Origin: Ruegeria sp. AD91A
Lineage (GTDB): Bacteria; Pseudomonadota; Alphaproteobacteria; Rhodobacterales; Rhodobacteraceae
Length of the DNA: 64,000 bases
Direction: 5' to 3'
Assembly: GCF_003443535.1 (NCBI RefSeq)
Contig: NZ_CP031947.1
Location: 496,001 to 560,000, forward strand
The position numbers were made by a program, and so were the translations under genes. Below the pieces are notes generated by a model. The model had not been told where the DNA came from, ran no database searches, and saw nothing but the letters and a program-made list of their open reading frames with translations. Within the stretch, counting starts at the first letter, position 1; each line of letters starts with the position of its first letter. Positions 8,021-16,608 of this stretch are shown one piece after another.

Positions 8021-9163
8021 GTGACCGCATTGACAGAAAGCCTGCCTGCGTTGCGCCATGAGTTTCATCGCAACCCCGAGCTTGGATTTCAGGAAAACTG
8101 GACCAAAGCACGGATTGCCGGGCAACTGCGAAGCTTGGGCATCGAGGTATACGAAGGTGTCGGCGTTGTGGGTGTCTTGAAGTCGGGCAACGGCAACCAT
8201 GCCATCGGGCTGCGCGCGGATTTCGACGCGCTGCCGATCACCGAGGTCAATACGTTTGCCCACAAGTCGCAGAACGAAGGTGTCATGCATGCCTGTGGAC
8301 ATGATGGCCACACGGTGATGCTGCTTGGGGCCGCCGAATTGCTGGCCAAAGATCCGGCGTTTGAAGGCACGGTTGTCTTCCTGTTTCAGCCCAATGAAGA
8401 GCATGGGCTTGGGGCAAGGGCGATGATCGATGAGGGCGTTTTGCGGACCTTCCCGATTCAAGAGGTTTACGGCGCACACAATCTGCCCGGTGAGCCTGTT
8501 GGCCGGGTTTCAACCCGTGCCGGAGTGATCTGTTGCAGTGAAAGCCTGTTCGAGATCACGATTACCGGTCAGGGCGGTCATGCCTCGATGCCCCATGTCG
8601 GGCGCGAAACGATCACGCCTGCGGCGGAACTGGTATTGGCCCTGCAAACCATAGTTTCACGCAAGCTTGCACCTTCATCCGGCGCGGTTGTGTCAGTAAC
8701 CGAGTTCATCACCGACGGGCAGCGAAATGTGCTTCCGGGGTACACGGTTCTGAAAGGTGACGCGCGGGCCATGTCACCGGAAGACCGTACGTTGATAGAG
8801 CGCAATATGCGCCAGATCGCAGCCGGTGTGGCCGAAAGCCATGGCGTCGAAGTGACTGTGGATTTCCGCACCGAGTTTATCGAGGCAAACAACGATGACG
8901 ATGCCGCATCGCACGTCATTTCAGCGGCAGCAGCCACGGGCCTTGAAGTGGACGGAGACCGCTCTGCCATGTCTTTTTCGGAAGATTTCGCTGAGTTTGC
9001 TGCCGTCGTGCCCGGGTGTTTCCTGCTTATTGGCAACGGGACCGAAGGATCAAATGGTCGTCCGCTGCACTCGGCTGATTACGATTTCAACGACGAACTG
9101 CTCCCGCTGGGCGCAAAATTCTGGGCAGAGCTGGTGCGGCAGCGCCTGCCGCTGAACCCCTGA
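8021..9163 (+). CDS. M20-family amidohydrolase (hippurate/N-acyl amino acid hydrolase type)
   Basis: A 380-residue metal-dependent amidohydrolase. The GTG at 8021 has AAGGGAAAG about 8 bases upstream and gives the normal family length; an ATG at 7997 is the alternative. Metal-binding HACGHDGHT lies at residues 90-98, the catalytic glutamates at QPNEEHGLGA, and the dimerisation domain from GQGGHASMPH. These enzymes release an amino acid from an N-acyl form. It is followed after 8 bases by diaminopropionate ammonia-lyase, so the physiological substrate may be an N-acylated diamino acid; that is inferred from the pairing. Confidence 0.9.
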   Translation: MTALTESLPALRHEFHRNPELGFQENWTKARIAGQLRSLGIEVYEGVGVVGVLKSGNGNHAIGLRADFDALPITEVNTFAHKSQNEGVMHACGHDGHTVMLLGAAELLAKDPAFEGTVVFLFQPNEEHGLGARAMIDEGVLRTFPIQEVYGAHNLPGEPVGRVSTRAGVICCSESLFEITITGQGGHASMPHVGRETITPAAELVLALQTIVSRKLAPSSGAVVSVTEFITDGQRNVLPGYTVLKGDARAMSPEDRTLIERNMRQIAAGVAESHGVEVTVDFRTEFIEANNDDDAASHVISAAAATGLEVDGDRSAMSFSEDFAEFAAVVPGCFLLIGNGTEGSNGRPLHSADYDFNDELLPLGAKFWAELVRQRLPLNP

Positions 9164-9171
9164 CAGGACAC

Positions 9172-10350
9172 ATGACCATGACAGAAATCATCGCTCATCA
9201 GGCAGGCAGGCCGGGTTTTGGCGCCGCTGCCGAAACCGTATTGACAAAACAGGATTTCGATCGCGCGGCAAAGGAAATCACCCAATGGGAGGGGTATGCG
9301 CCCACGCCTCTGCATTCTTTGCCCGCGTTGGCAGCCGAGATTGGCGTCGCGGAGGTCCACTACAAGGATGAAGGTCCCCGGTTTGGGCTTGGCAGTTTCA
9401 AGGCATTGGGGGGTGCATTTGCCGCGTTGCGTGTTCTGCAACGTGAAATATCACGCCGGACGGGCCAGGATGTGTCTTTGGAAGATATCCGCACTGGCCG
9501 CTGCGCTGATGAAGTTGCAGGGATCACGCTTGTTTCGGCGACCGATGGCAACCACGGTCGATCCCTCGCGTGGGGGTGCAAACGGTTCGGCGCGCCTTGC
9601 CGGATCTACATTCACGCCGAAGTCAGTGAAGGCCGCGCGCAGGCCATGCGTGATCTGGGGGCTGACGTCATGCGCATCGATGGTGACTATGACGCCTCGG
9701 TCGATCAATGTCGACGGGAAGCGGACGAGAATGGCTGGTTCGTGGTTTCGGACACATCATGGCCAGGTTACACCGACCCGCCGCGCGACGTGATGTCGGG
9801 CTACGGCGTCATGGTCAAAGAAGTCGTGAATGCAATGGACACGGCACCGACGCATGTCTTTCTGCAAGGAGGAGTCGGAGGGCTTGCCGCGGCAGTTGCG
9901 GCAGCATTGCGTCAGGCCTGGGGTGATGTCTCTCCGCGCGTCGTGGTTGTGGAACCGCATCTGGCCGCGTGTTTGTTCGAAAGCGCAAGGCAGGGGCAAG
10001 CCGCGTCTGTAGAAATCGATGAAGAGACCATTATGGCGGGTTTGTCCTGCGGTGTACCGTCTCCGATGGCATGGGAGATTTTGCGCAGTGAAGCCTCGGA
10101 CTTTCTGACAATCGGCGATGAGCTGATACCGCCAACCGTCCGCCGCCTGGCGCGTCCGCAAGGCGCAGATCCGGTGATCGAAGCCGGAGAGAGCGGCGTT
10201 GCCGGATTGGCTGCATTGAATGAAGTGGCAAACAACCAAAAGCTTTTCCGGAAGCTTGGTTTGACGGCGCAGTCTCGTGTTTTGACGATCGGATCCGAAG
10301 GTGTGACGGATCCCGATATCTATGCCCTGATCATGAAAGGCGACGTGTAG
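9172..10350 (+). CDS. dpaL: Diaminopropionate ammonia-lyase
   Basis: A 392-residue fold-type II PLP enzyme that converts 2,3-diaminopropionate to pyruvate and two ammonia molecules. The PLP lysine is Lys77 in GSFKALGG, and the glycine-rich phosphate loop is GGVGGLAAAV. The SATDGNHGRSLAWG block and the CGVPSPMAWEIL block are typical of this enzyme and separate it from threonine dehydratase. A second ATG at 9178 is possible. It forms a two-gene operon with the M20 hydrolase, divergent from an Lrp regulator. Related ectoine/threonine ammonia-lyases are the main alternative. Confidence 0.88.
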   Translation: MTMTEIIAHQAGRPGFGAAAETVLTKQDFDRAAKEITQWEGYAPTPLHSLPALAAEIGVAEVHYKDEGPRFGLGSFKALGGAFAALRVLQREISRRTGQDVSLEDIRTGRCADEVAGITLVSATDGNHGRSLAWGCKRFGAPCRIYIHAEVSEGRAQAMRDLGADVMRIDGDYDASVDQCRREADENGWFVVSDTSWPGYTDPPRDVMSGYGVMVKEVVNAMDTAPTHVFLQGGVGGLAAAVAAALRQAWGDVSPRVVVVEPHLAACLFESARQGQAASVEIDEETIMAGLSCGVPSPMAWEILRSEASDFLTIGDELIPPTVRRLARPQGADPVIEAGESGVAGLAALNEVANNQKLFRKLGLTAQSRVLTIGSEGVTDPDIYALIMKGDV

Positions 10351-10527
10351 CTCAGCGCGTTTCTTGCGGTCGCAGATGCCAATCAGCTTAGTCCAAAACC
10401 CAGTTGCAATGGGTCCCAAGACGGATGAATCCGACATATTGGCCTGCAACGGAGAAGTTCCATCAAACGACATTTCGATGTCGTAGGAGTTGTATACAGG
10501 CCTGCCCCGCATGAGTAGCCGTTGGCT

Positions 10528-11796
10528 ATGATACGCGCGTTAAATGAAAACTGGGCGCTGTTCCTGGGGATGTTCATGCTGATGGTTGCCAACGGTCTGT
10601 TGGCGACGTTGCTGACGATCCGGGGGGCCAGCCTGGGCTTTAGTGACTTCACGATTTCCGTCATGCAGGCTAGCTATCCCTTGGGCGCGCTTGCGGGGAC
10701 GGCGCTTGCCCCAAGGCTGGTCGAAAATGTCGGGCATATTCGGGCATTTTCGGCCCTCGCCTCGCTGGTTTCAATTGCGGCCATTGTGCATCTGCTGACT
10801 AGCGACGCGATCAGCTGGAGCGTGATGCGCTTGCTGGGAGGGTTTTGCTATCCAGGGCTTTACGTCATCACCGAAAGCTGGCTGAACGCAAAAAGCGAAA
10901 ACAGCATGCGTGCTCAGGTTCTGTCGCTGTATTTCATTATTCAGCTTGCCGGCCCAGCCCTCGGAACGGCCATGGTCGGTTTCCCCGACCCCACCGGAAA
11001 CCTGCTGTTCGGCCTTGTTTCCATCCTGATTTCGCTGTCGATCGTGCCGCTTCTTCTGTCGGGCAACAGGGCGCCGGAATATGCCGCACCGGAACGCATG
11101 TCGGTTCCCGTGCTTTACAAGGTTTCGCCCATCGCAGTCATCGGCATCGTTCTGGTCAGCATCGGTGTCGCGGCGTCCTACATCTCGTTGCCGCTTTATG
11201 CGTTGCAAAACGGCTTTACGACGGCGCAGGCGTCAGGGGCGCTGGTGGCGGCGTTGATCGCCGGTGCGGTGGTACAATACCCGATCGGCTGGCTGTCTGA
11301 TCACACGGACAGACGCTATGTGGTCATTGGGCTGGGCGTTATAACGACCCTGTCCAGTCTTTGGATGACCATCGATACATCACCGTCTCATATCGTCTAT
11401 GGTTTTGTACTGATCGCAATCGGGCTGTACCCTGCGTATTCGATCCTGACGGCGCATGCCAATGATCAACTCAAGCTGTCTCAGATCGTTCCGGCCAGTG
11501 GCACGATGGTGCTGCTACTGAATGTCGGCCTGCTGGTGGGAACCATGCTGGGACCGAACTCTATCTCTTTGTTCGGCGGGCGCGGTCTTCAGTTTCTTCT
11601 GGCGGCTATCGGTATTGCGGTCGCCCTTTTCGCATTGATCCGGCGTGTTCAGGTGGCCGCGCCCACCGACACCGGCGATGTGCAGGTCGTGGGGATTATC
11701 GGCACCGGGCAACCCGGGGTTTTGCAGGCCGAAACCTGGGTTCAGGAAGAAGAAACCAGGGCAGACCCGGACTCATCCCACGGGTTCAAAGCATAG
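10528..11796 (+). CDS. MFS transporter (YcaD/UPF0226-like)
   Basis: A 422-residue inner-membrane protein with about 12 hydrophobic helices, started at the ATG at 10528 (a TTG lies two codons earlier). Helix 1 is LFLGMFMLMVANGLLATLL. The loop between helices 2 and 3 is reduced (PRLVENVGHIRAF), while the loop between helices 8 and 9 carries the clear MFS signature GWLSDHTDRR. It resembles the small-solute MFS group that includes YcaD. The C-terminus is hydrophilic and acidic. It stands alone between the diaminopropionate lyase gene and the ubiquinone locus; substrate unknown. Confidence 0.82.
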   Translation: MIRALNENWALFLGMFMLMVANGLLATLLTIRGASLGFSDFTISVMQASYPLGALAGTALAPRLVENVGHIRAFSALASLVSIAAIVHLLTSDAISWSVMRLLGGFCYPGLYVITESWLNAKSENSMRAQVLSLYFIIQLAGPALGTAMVGFPDPTGNLLFGLVSILISLSIVPLLLSGNRAPEYAAPERMSVPVLYKVSPIAVIGIVLVSIGVAASYISLPLYALQNGFTTAQASGALVAALIAGAVVQYPIGWLSDHTDRRYVVIGLGVITTLSSLWMTIDTSPSHIVYGFVLIAIGLYPAYSILTAHANDQLKLSQIVPASGTMVLLLNVGLLVGTMLGPNSISLFGGRGLQFLLAAIGIAVALFALIRRVQVAAPTDTGDVQVVGIIGTGQPGVLQAETWVQEEETRADPDSSHGFKA

Positions 11797-11844
11797 GCTG
11801 TTTCATTCGCGTCAAGCGCGACGGAAGTCGTGCCAATGTGGCGG

Positions 11845-12762
11845 TCAAACGGAGATCGAAGCCGCCTTTGAAGCACCGGACCATTCTGCACCACAGGACC
11901 CCGTCAGAAATCCGTCGCTCAACCGAATATCAGGATCAGCACCACGCAGGGCGCGCTCCAGTTCGCCCTGGGGAAGATCGCCGTCGATACGCTTTCGATA
12001 CAGTTCGCACAGTTGATGGAAGCCGCCAGATTGCGGTGACAGACGCAATGCCGAGATGCCAACCTGTTTCAGCAGGTCGATCTGATGGTCCGTACAGGCA
12101 TAGCTGTCTGACAGGGTCTGCACCCCGTTCATTGCCATGAACGGCTTGCCGTCACCCGTAAGAACGTCCAACCCATCCGGATCGTCTTCGCAGGCAAACT
12201 GGCAATTGTCCTTGCTGCGCCCATGCAATCGCGCGTGGTAACAGCGCCCGGAAATGGCCAGCGGCAACCTGCCATGCCCCCATATTTCGATCGCGACACC
12301 CAAGTCCGAGGCAGCTTGCGCAAGCGTTTTGACCGAAGCGACGGGCAGTTCCGGCGGAAGACAAACCCGGCGCGCACCCCGAGCGGCCAACCATTTCAAA
12401 GTGCCTTCGTTGTAGACATTCACCAACGGGCCAACGGTGAACGTGCAGGTGCCGGGCAAATGTGCCAACGCGGTCAGATCGTTGATCTCGACCATGACGC
12501 CCATTTCTTTAAGCTCAGCCGTGAGTTTGCGCTCGCGTTTCAGAGTCACCAGGGCCAGGCTTGTCAGCGCAACCTCTTTGCCCGCTTCGACCAATCGGGA
12601 AATCGCCTCGGGGATACGATCCTGATAAAATGGCAATCGCTTGGAACAGACCAGTTCTCCGAGCACGACGCGGTCGACGGGCGATCGGGCCAGATCATCG
12701 TAAAACGCAGCCCAGGTTTCGGCGGGCCAGAAGAACTGGTTCGGGCCTACTGTCAGTTCCAT
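11845..12762 (-). CDS. ubiV: Oxygen-independent ubiquinone hydroxylation protein UbiV
   Basis: A 305-residue U32-family protein. Cysteines 39, 174, 187 and 191 (GELVCSK; then GRCYHARLHGRSKDNCQFAC) match in order and spacing the four ligands of the 4Fe-4S cluster known in E. coli UbiV. UbiU and UbiV form a complex that hydroxylates the ubiquinone ring without O2, with prephenate as the oxygen donor in characterised systems. The gene follows ubiU by 4 bases in a ubiT-ubiU-ubiV operon. It acts in the cytoplasm with the accessory UbiT. Confidence 0.95.
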   Translation of the reverse strand: MELTVGPNQFFWPAETWAAFYDDLARSPVDRVVLGELVCSKRLPFYQDRIPEAISRLVEAGKEVALTSLALVTLKRERKLTAELKEMGVMVEINDLTALAHLPGTCTFTVGPLVNVYNEGTLKWLAARGARRVCLPPELPVASVKTLAQAASDLGVAIEIWGHGRLPLAISGRCYHARLHGRSKDNCQFACEDDPDGLDVLTGDGKPFMAMNGVQTLSDSYACTDHQIDLLKQVGISALRLSPQSGGFHQLCELYRKRIDGDLPQGELERALRGADPDIRLSDGFLTGSCGAEWSGASKAASISV

Positions 12763-12766
12763 CGGA

Positions 12767-13750
12767 TTATCTCCACGTCTTCTTGTACGCGCCGGTCGTC
12801 ATGGCCTGCCCTTCGGACAATCGCGCAAGCATTCCTTCCGGCATCGGCTGGCCTGACTCCAGCGCATCGACCGCGACGCGAAAATTCCGAACGACCTGTG
12901 CGACATAGGATTTGGACCGTTGGCGCCCTTCGATCTTCAAGGCTGTCACACCTGCCTTTTGCAATTGCGGGATCAACCGTTCTGCGTTCAGGCTGACGGG
13001 ATCCTCGAACAGGTGCCCGGTTTTTTCACCGGCGGAAAAACACCCTTTGCACAATGTCGGGTAAGGAGCGGGCTCATCCCGTTCGACGCGGTGGATCAGG
13101 TAACCGCCAAGGCGCGCGTTCAACGCGCCCTGTTCTTCTTGATACTGCACATGGCTGGCAGGAGAGCAGACACCATTCATATTGGGAGACAACCCGGTGG
13201 CATAAGAGGACAGCGAGCATCGCCCCTCGGCCATGACACAAAGACCGCCGAACACGAAGACTTCGGTTTCGACGTCGGTTTCAGAGTTGATCGCGGCAAT
13301 TTCCGGCACGGACAAAACGCGTGGCAAGACCACCCGTTTCACACCAAATGTTTCGGCATAGAAATTGATCACGTCAGCATTGGCCGCCGCGGCCTGCACG
13401 GACAGGTGCCTGCGTAATCCGGGGTGGTGTCGCGCGGCGTAGTCCAGCAAACCCAGATCGGCGAGAATTACAGCATCCGCATCACAGGCTTCGGCATCCG
13501 CCACTGCCCGTTTCCAGATCTCTTCGCTGCCCGCCTGCGGGAAGGTATTGATTGCAACCAACACCTTCGATCCGTGATCGTGGGCATAGGAAATTCCTGC
13601 CCGCATTTCAGCGCGATCGAAGTTGAGACCCGGAAAGTTGCGCGCATTGGTTTCATCATTGAAGCCACAGTAAACAGTGTGGGCCCCGGCATTGACAGCT
13701 GCACGCAGGGCGGTGGGCGTTCCCGCCGGACAAACGATCTCCATTACCAT
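12767..13750 (-). CDS. ubiU: Oxygen-independent ubiquinone hydroxylation protein UbiU
   Basis: A 327-residue U32-family protein. Cysteines 171, 178, 195 and 234 (GGLCVMAEGRCSLSS; GVCSPASH; TLCKGCFSAG) have the spacing of the UbiU cluster ligands. Starting at the third codon (ATG, 13744) would give exactly the E. coli numbering 169/176/193/232, but the first ATG has the better-placed GAGG. The N-terminus (EIVCPAGTPTALRAAVNAGA) is typical. The start overlaps the end of ubiT by 7 bases, indicating translational coupling. UbiU pairs with UbiV. Confidence 0.95.
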   Translation of the reverse strand: MVMEIVCPAGTPTALRAAVNAGAHTVYCGFNDETNARNFPGLNFDRAEMRAGISYAHDHGSKVLVAINTFPQAGSEEIWKRAVADAEACDADAVILADLGLLDYAARHHPGLRRHLSVQAAAANADVINFYAETFGVKRVVLPRVLSVPEIAAINSETDVETEVFVFGGLCVMAEGRCSLSSYATGLSPNMNGVCSPASHVQYQEEQGALNARLGGYLIHRVERDEPAPYPTLCKGCFSAGEKTGHLFEDPVSLNAERLIPQLQKAGVTALKIEGRQRSKSYVAQVVRNFRVAVDALESGQPMPEGMLARLSEGQAMTTGAYKKTWR

Positions 13751-14286
13751 AAAACAGCGTCCTCGGGTCGAGTCAGGTAAAGACCGGTCCGACGCTCTGC
13801 AAATGCGATGATCTGCTTCAGTGGGCGTGCAAGCGGGCCGGAAAGGGTTGCGGCCTCGTGCGCAAGATCCAGCTCTGCGTCGTCGATTGCGTTGCGCAAC
13901 GCCAGTGCCGCGGCTGTGTCGCCCTCGATCACCAGATCGCGTGAAAAGAACAGGGCATCACCGTCAAACGCGCCGTGCACCAGCCCCAGCAGCGCGGCCA
14001 GTGGGCCGGAAATTCGCGCAGCCCCAACCACGCGCCCCCGACTCAACCTTATCCTTGGCGTGCCACCATTCGGTTCGAGGAGAAGGACAACCGGCAGATC
14101 CGTTGGATCGAGCACAAACGCGACCCGGCTGAAATCACCGAGCCGGTTGAGCAGGTCCGGGTGTTTCCCGGTTATCTTTCGGGAAAACGCCGTCAGTGAC
14201 AGCGACAAAGGTGCAAGCGGAACAAACCGCAGGGTCGCTGCCAGAGCGGCAGGGCATCGCGGTATCTGGTTTTGGGGATCGGACAA
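13744..14286 (-). CDS. ubiT: Ubiquinone biosynthesis accessory factor UbiT (SCP2 domain)
   Basis: A 180-residue protein with an SCP2 sterol-carrier-like domain (about residues 40-140; VAFVLDPTDLPVVLLLEPN, then RLSRGR). UbiT binds lipid intermediates and directs them to the UbiU-UbiV hydroxylase. The start chosen is TTG at 14286, because AGGAGG lies five bases upstream and the next residues SDPQNQIPRCPAALAATL resemble family N-termini. A longer frame from 14442 would run across the FNR-type dyad and part of ubiD. First gene of the ubiTUV operon. Confidence 0.9.
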   Translation of the reverse strand: MSDPQNQIPRCPAALAATLRFVPLAPLSLSLTAFSRKITGKHPDLLNRLGDFSRVAFVLDPTDLPVVLLLEPNGGTPRIRLSRGRVVGAARISGPLAALLGLVHGAFDGDALFFSRDLVIEGDTAAALALRNAIDDAELDLAHEAATLSGPLARPLKQIIAFAERRTGLYLTRPEDAVLW

Positions 14287-14355
14287 ACAGACCTCCTGCT
14301 GTCTCAACAAAGTGAACCGGTGCGGCCTTCCTAAAGCCGCCCCGGCGCCCGGGAC

Positions 14356-14369
14356 TTGACGGTTGTCAA
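14356..14369. promoter_or_regulatory. FNR/Dnr-type binding site between ubiT and ubiD
   Basis: TTGAC-GGTT-GTCAA is a perfect 14-base dyad matching the FNR/CRP-family half-site pattern TTGA-N6-TCAA. It lies between the divergent ubiTUV and ubiDX units, 69 bases from the ubiT TTG and about 55 bases from the likely ubiD start. Placing it at -41.5, the usual position for an activator site, predicts start points near 14321 (minus) and 14404 (plus), both just ahead of ribosome-binding sites. Control of ubiTUV by Fnr under anoxia is known in E. coli. Confidence 0.75.
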
Positions 14370-14516
14370 TTCGACCTGCCTCTTTCGCTGCTAGAGGGTG
14401 AGTACCACCGCCGGAGCAAACCCATTCGAACTCTGCCGCCATATCCCAGCCTTCGGCATTTTCTGAAATGGTGTCAGGAAACAGGACAGTTCAGGCGCAT
14501 CCCTGACCCGGTTTCC

Positions 14517-15932
14517 GTGTGCCATCAAATGACCGCCGTCCACCGCGCCGTGTTAGAGGCCAATGGGCCGGTGTTGCAGTTTGACACACCGACAGGTGTA
14601 CCCTCGGGGCAGTGCGACATACCGATTGTGGTCAACCTGTTCGGAACTTCGGAACGCGTCGCCGCCGGACTGGGCGTTTCTTCCGAAGGGCTTGACGATT
14701 TGGGCGCATTTCTGGCCACGCTTCGGGCCCCGACGCCCCCGGACGGGTTGCGGGATGCGCTGTCCCGGTGGCCGATGCTGAAGGCCGCATTGTCCACGCG
14801 ACCGAAGCAGGTCAAAACCGCCGTTGTTCAGCAGGTTTGCCACCGCGGGGCCGATGTTGATCTCTCTTCGCTGCCGATCCAGACGCACTGGCCCCAGGAC
14901 GTGGGGCCTCTGATCACCTGGCCTGTTGTCATCACCCGGCCCCGTGGCAGCGACCCCGACGCGGCACAGACCTACAATGCCGGCGTCTATCGCGTTCAGG
15001 TGCTGGACCGGAACCGTCTGATCATGCGCTGGTTGCCACATCGCGGCGGGGCCGCTCATCATCGCAGTTGGGCGCAGCAAGGCGAAAAGACGCCGGTCGC
15101 AATTGTTCTGGGCGCAAACCCCGCGACTTTGTTGTCAGCGGCTCTGCCCCTGCCCGAAATGATGTCTGAACTGACATTTGCCGGGGCCCTGAACCAGAAC
15201 CGGCCACGGTTGGTTCCAGCCAAATCCGTCCCACTGCTGGTTCCAGCAGATGCCGAGATCGTTCTTGAAGGCTGGGTTTCGCCAAGCGAGACAGCGCCCG
15301 AAGGGCCGTTCGGAGATCATACCGGGTATTACAATCCCGCCGAGCCTTTTCCGGTGATGCATGTCACGGCCGTGACCCATCGCGAAGCACCTTTGTACCT
15401 GTCAACCTATACCGGACGCCCGCCGGACGAGCCTGCCATCATTGGCGAAGTGTTCAATCGCCTTGCCTTGCCGACCATTCGCGCTCAAATTCCCGAAATC
15501 CACGACCTCTGGCTGCCGCCTGCCGCCTGTTCCTATCGCATCGCCATCGTCGCCATCGACAAGCGATATCCGGGCCAGGCCCGACGTGTGATGATGGCGC
15601 TTTGGGGAATGCTGCCGCAATTCAGCTATACAAAGATGATCGTTGCGGTCGACGCTGATATCGACCCCCGAAACTGGGACGATATCGCTTGGGCGCTTGC
15701 CACGCGCATGGATCCAAGCCGTGATGTGATGACCCTGGACAGGACGCCTATGGATTATCTGGATTTCGCCTCACCCGAACCCGGTCTGGCCGGAAAGATA
15801 GGAATCGACGCCACGACAAAAACAAGCAGTGAAACACTGCGGGAATGGGGGACGGTCATGCGTACCGACAAGGTTGATCACGCATTTGCGGAAGACCTGA
15901 TAAGCAGATTGATGCCGGAGCTGAGAACATGA
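14517..15932 (+). CDS. ubiD: UbiD-family 3-octaprenyl-4-hydroxybenzoate decarboxylase (true start probably upstream)
   Basis: Uses prenylated FMN made by UbiX to decarboxylate the ubiquinone precursor. Family blocks include TYNAGVYRVQ, LPHRGGAAHH, the catalytic segment TAPEGPFGDHTGYYNP, and the C-terminal DYLDFASP. The GTG at 14517 is the first ATG/GTG/TTG in frame, but homology-like sequence continues upstream in frame (YPSLRHFLKWCQETGQFRRI, about codons -25 to -6), which is the normal UbiD N-terminus. An ATT at 14424 behind GGAG, or a CTG at 14433, would give 502 or 499 residues, close to the usual 497. The stop overlaps ubiX by four bases. Confidence 0.93.
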   Translation: MCHQMTAVHRAVLEANGPVLQFDTPTGVPSGQCDIPIVVNLFGTSERVAAGLGVSSEGLDDLGAFLATLRAPTPPDGLRDALSRWPMLKAALSTRPKQVKTAVVQQVCHRGADVDLSSLPIQTHWPQDVGPLITWPVVITRPRGSDPDAAQTYNAGVYRVQVLDRNRLIMRWLPHRGGAAHHRSWAQQGEKTPVAIVLGANPATLLSAALPLPEMMSELTFAGALNQNRPRLVPAKSVPLLVPADAEIVLEGWVSPSETAPEGPFGDHTGYYNPAEPFPVMHVTAVTHREAPLYLSTYTGRPPDEPAIIGEVFNRLALPTIRAQIPEIHDLWLPPAACSYRIAIVAIDKRYPGQARRVMMALWGMLPQFSYTKMIVAVDADIDPRNWDDIAWALATRMDPSRDVMTLDRTPMDYLDFASPEPGLAGKIGIDATTKTSSETLREWGTVMRTDKVDHAFAEDLISRLMPELRT

Positions 15933-16546
15933 CGAAAACCCGTGTAGTCTTAGGCCTATCAGGCGCTTCCGGTGCGGTTCTGAGCCTTTCGGTGGCACGA
16001 CACCTGAAATCGGCGGATATCGAAATCGATCTGGTCGTCAGTCCAGCTGCCCGTCTGACGCTTGCGCAGGAATGCGGCCCGGATGCTCTGAAGGAATTGC
16101 GGCAGTCGGCAACCCGTCATCACGCGTCCGCGAATGTTGGGGCCAGTATAGCGTCCGGTTCGGTGCCGGTATCCGGGATGATCGTCGCGCCCTGTTCCAT
16201 GCGATCACTGGGTGCGATCGCGCATGGCCTGGACGACAACCTGTTGACACGCGCGGCCGGAGTTCAGCTCAAAGAACGACGCCCACTGGTTCTGCTGACA
16301 CGAGAAGCGCCGCTGACACTGGCGCATTTGCGCAATATGACAGCCGCCGCAGAAATGGGAGCCATCATCCTGCCCCCTGTGCCTGCTTTCTATTTGAAAC
16401 CAGCCAACATAACCGAAATCGCAGATCAGATCGCAGCGCGCGCAGTTGATTGTCTGAAGGTTTGTGACCCGGCGGCGAAACAGTGGCATCCCAAAAATGA
16501 GGTGGACCTTGTCGAACCGTCCGAAAGCGAATTTCATATTCCATAG
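15929..16546 (+). CDS. ubiX: Flavin prenyltransferase UbiX
   Basis: A 205-residue flavoprotein that joins a dimethylallyl group to FMN, giving the prenyl-FMN cofactor UbiD needs. The N-terminal GLSGASGAVLSLSVARHL is the FMN-binding Rossmann start. The core PCSMRSLGAIAHGLDDNLLTRAA is the UbiX signature, and LTREAPLTLAHLRNM is the following conserved helix. It is translationally coupled to ubiD by an ATGA overlap, matching enzyme with cofactor maker. It completes the five-gene ubiquinone locus. Confidence 0.95.
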   Translation: MTKTRVVLGLSGASGAVLSLSVARHLKSADIEIDLVVSPAARLTLAQECGPDALKELRQSATRHHASANVGASIASGSVPVSGMIVAPCSMRSLGAIAHGLDDNLLTRAAGVQLKERRPLVLLTREAPLTLAHLRNMTAAAEMGAIILPPVPAFYLKPANITEIADQIAARAVDCLKVCDPAAKQWHPKNEVDLVEPSESEFHIP

Positions 16547-16569
16547 CCACAGATCGCGGATGAGATCGG

Positions 16570-16602
16570 CGGCCACGGGATGACCTTGATCGGGCGTGGC
16601 CG
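16570..16602. terminator. Stem-loop between convergent ubiX and oxidoreductase genes
   Basis: CGGCCACG (16570-16577) and CGTGGCCG (16595-16602) are a perfect 8-base inverted repeat with a 17-base loop in the 62-base gap between two convergent genes. No T-tract is visible. The position suggests a bidirectional terminator. Confidence 0.4.
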
Positions 16603-16608
16603 GTTGCT

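Noticed and set aside
14287-14442. Longer UbiT frame starting at 14442
   Set aside because: It crosses the FNR dyad and the ubiD leader, while the TTG at 14286 has AGGAGG in ideal position and gives the family length.
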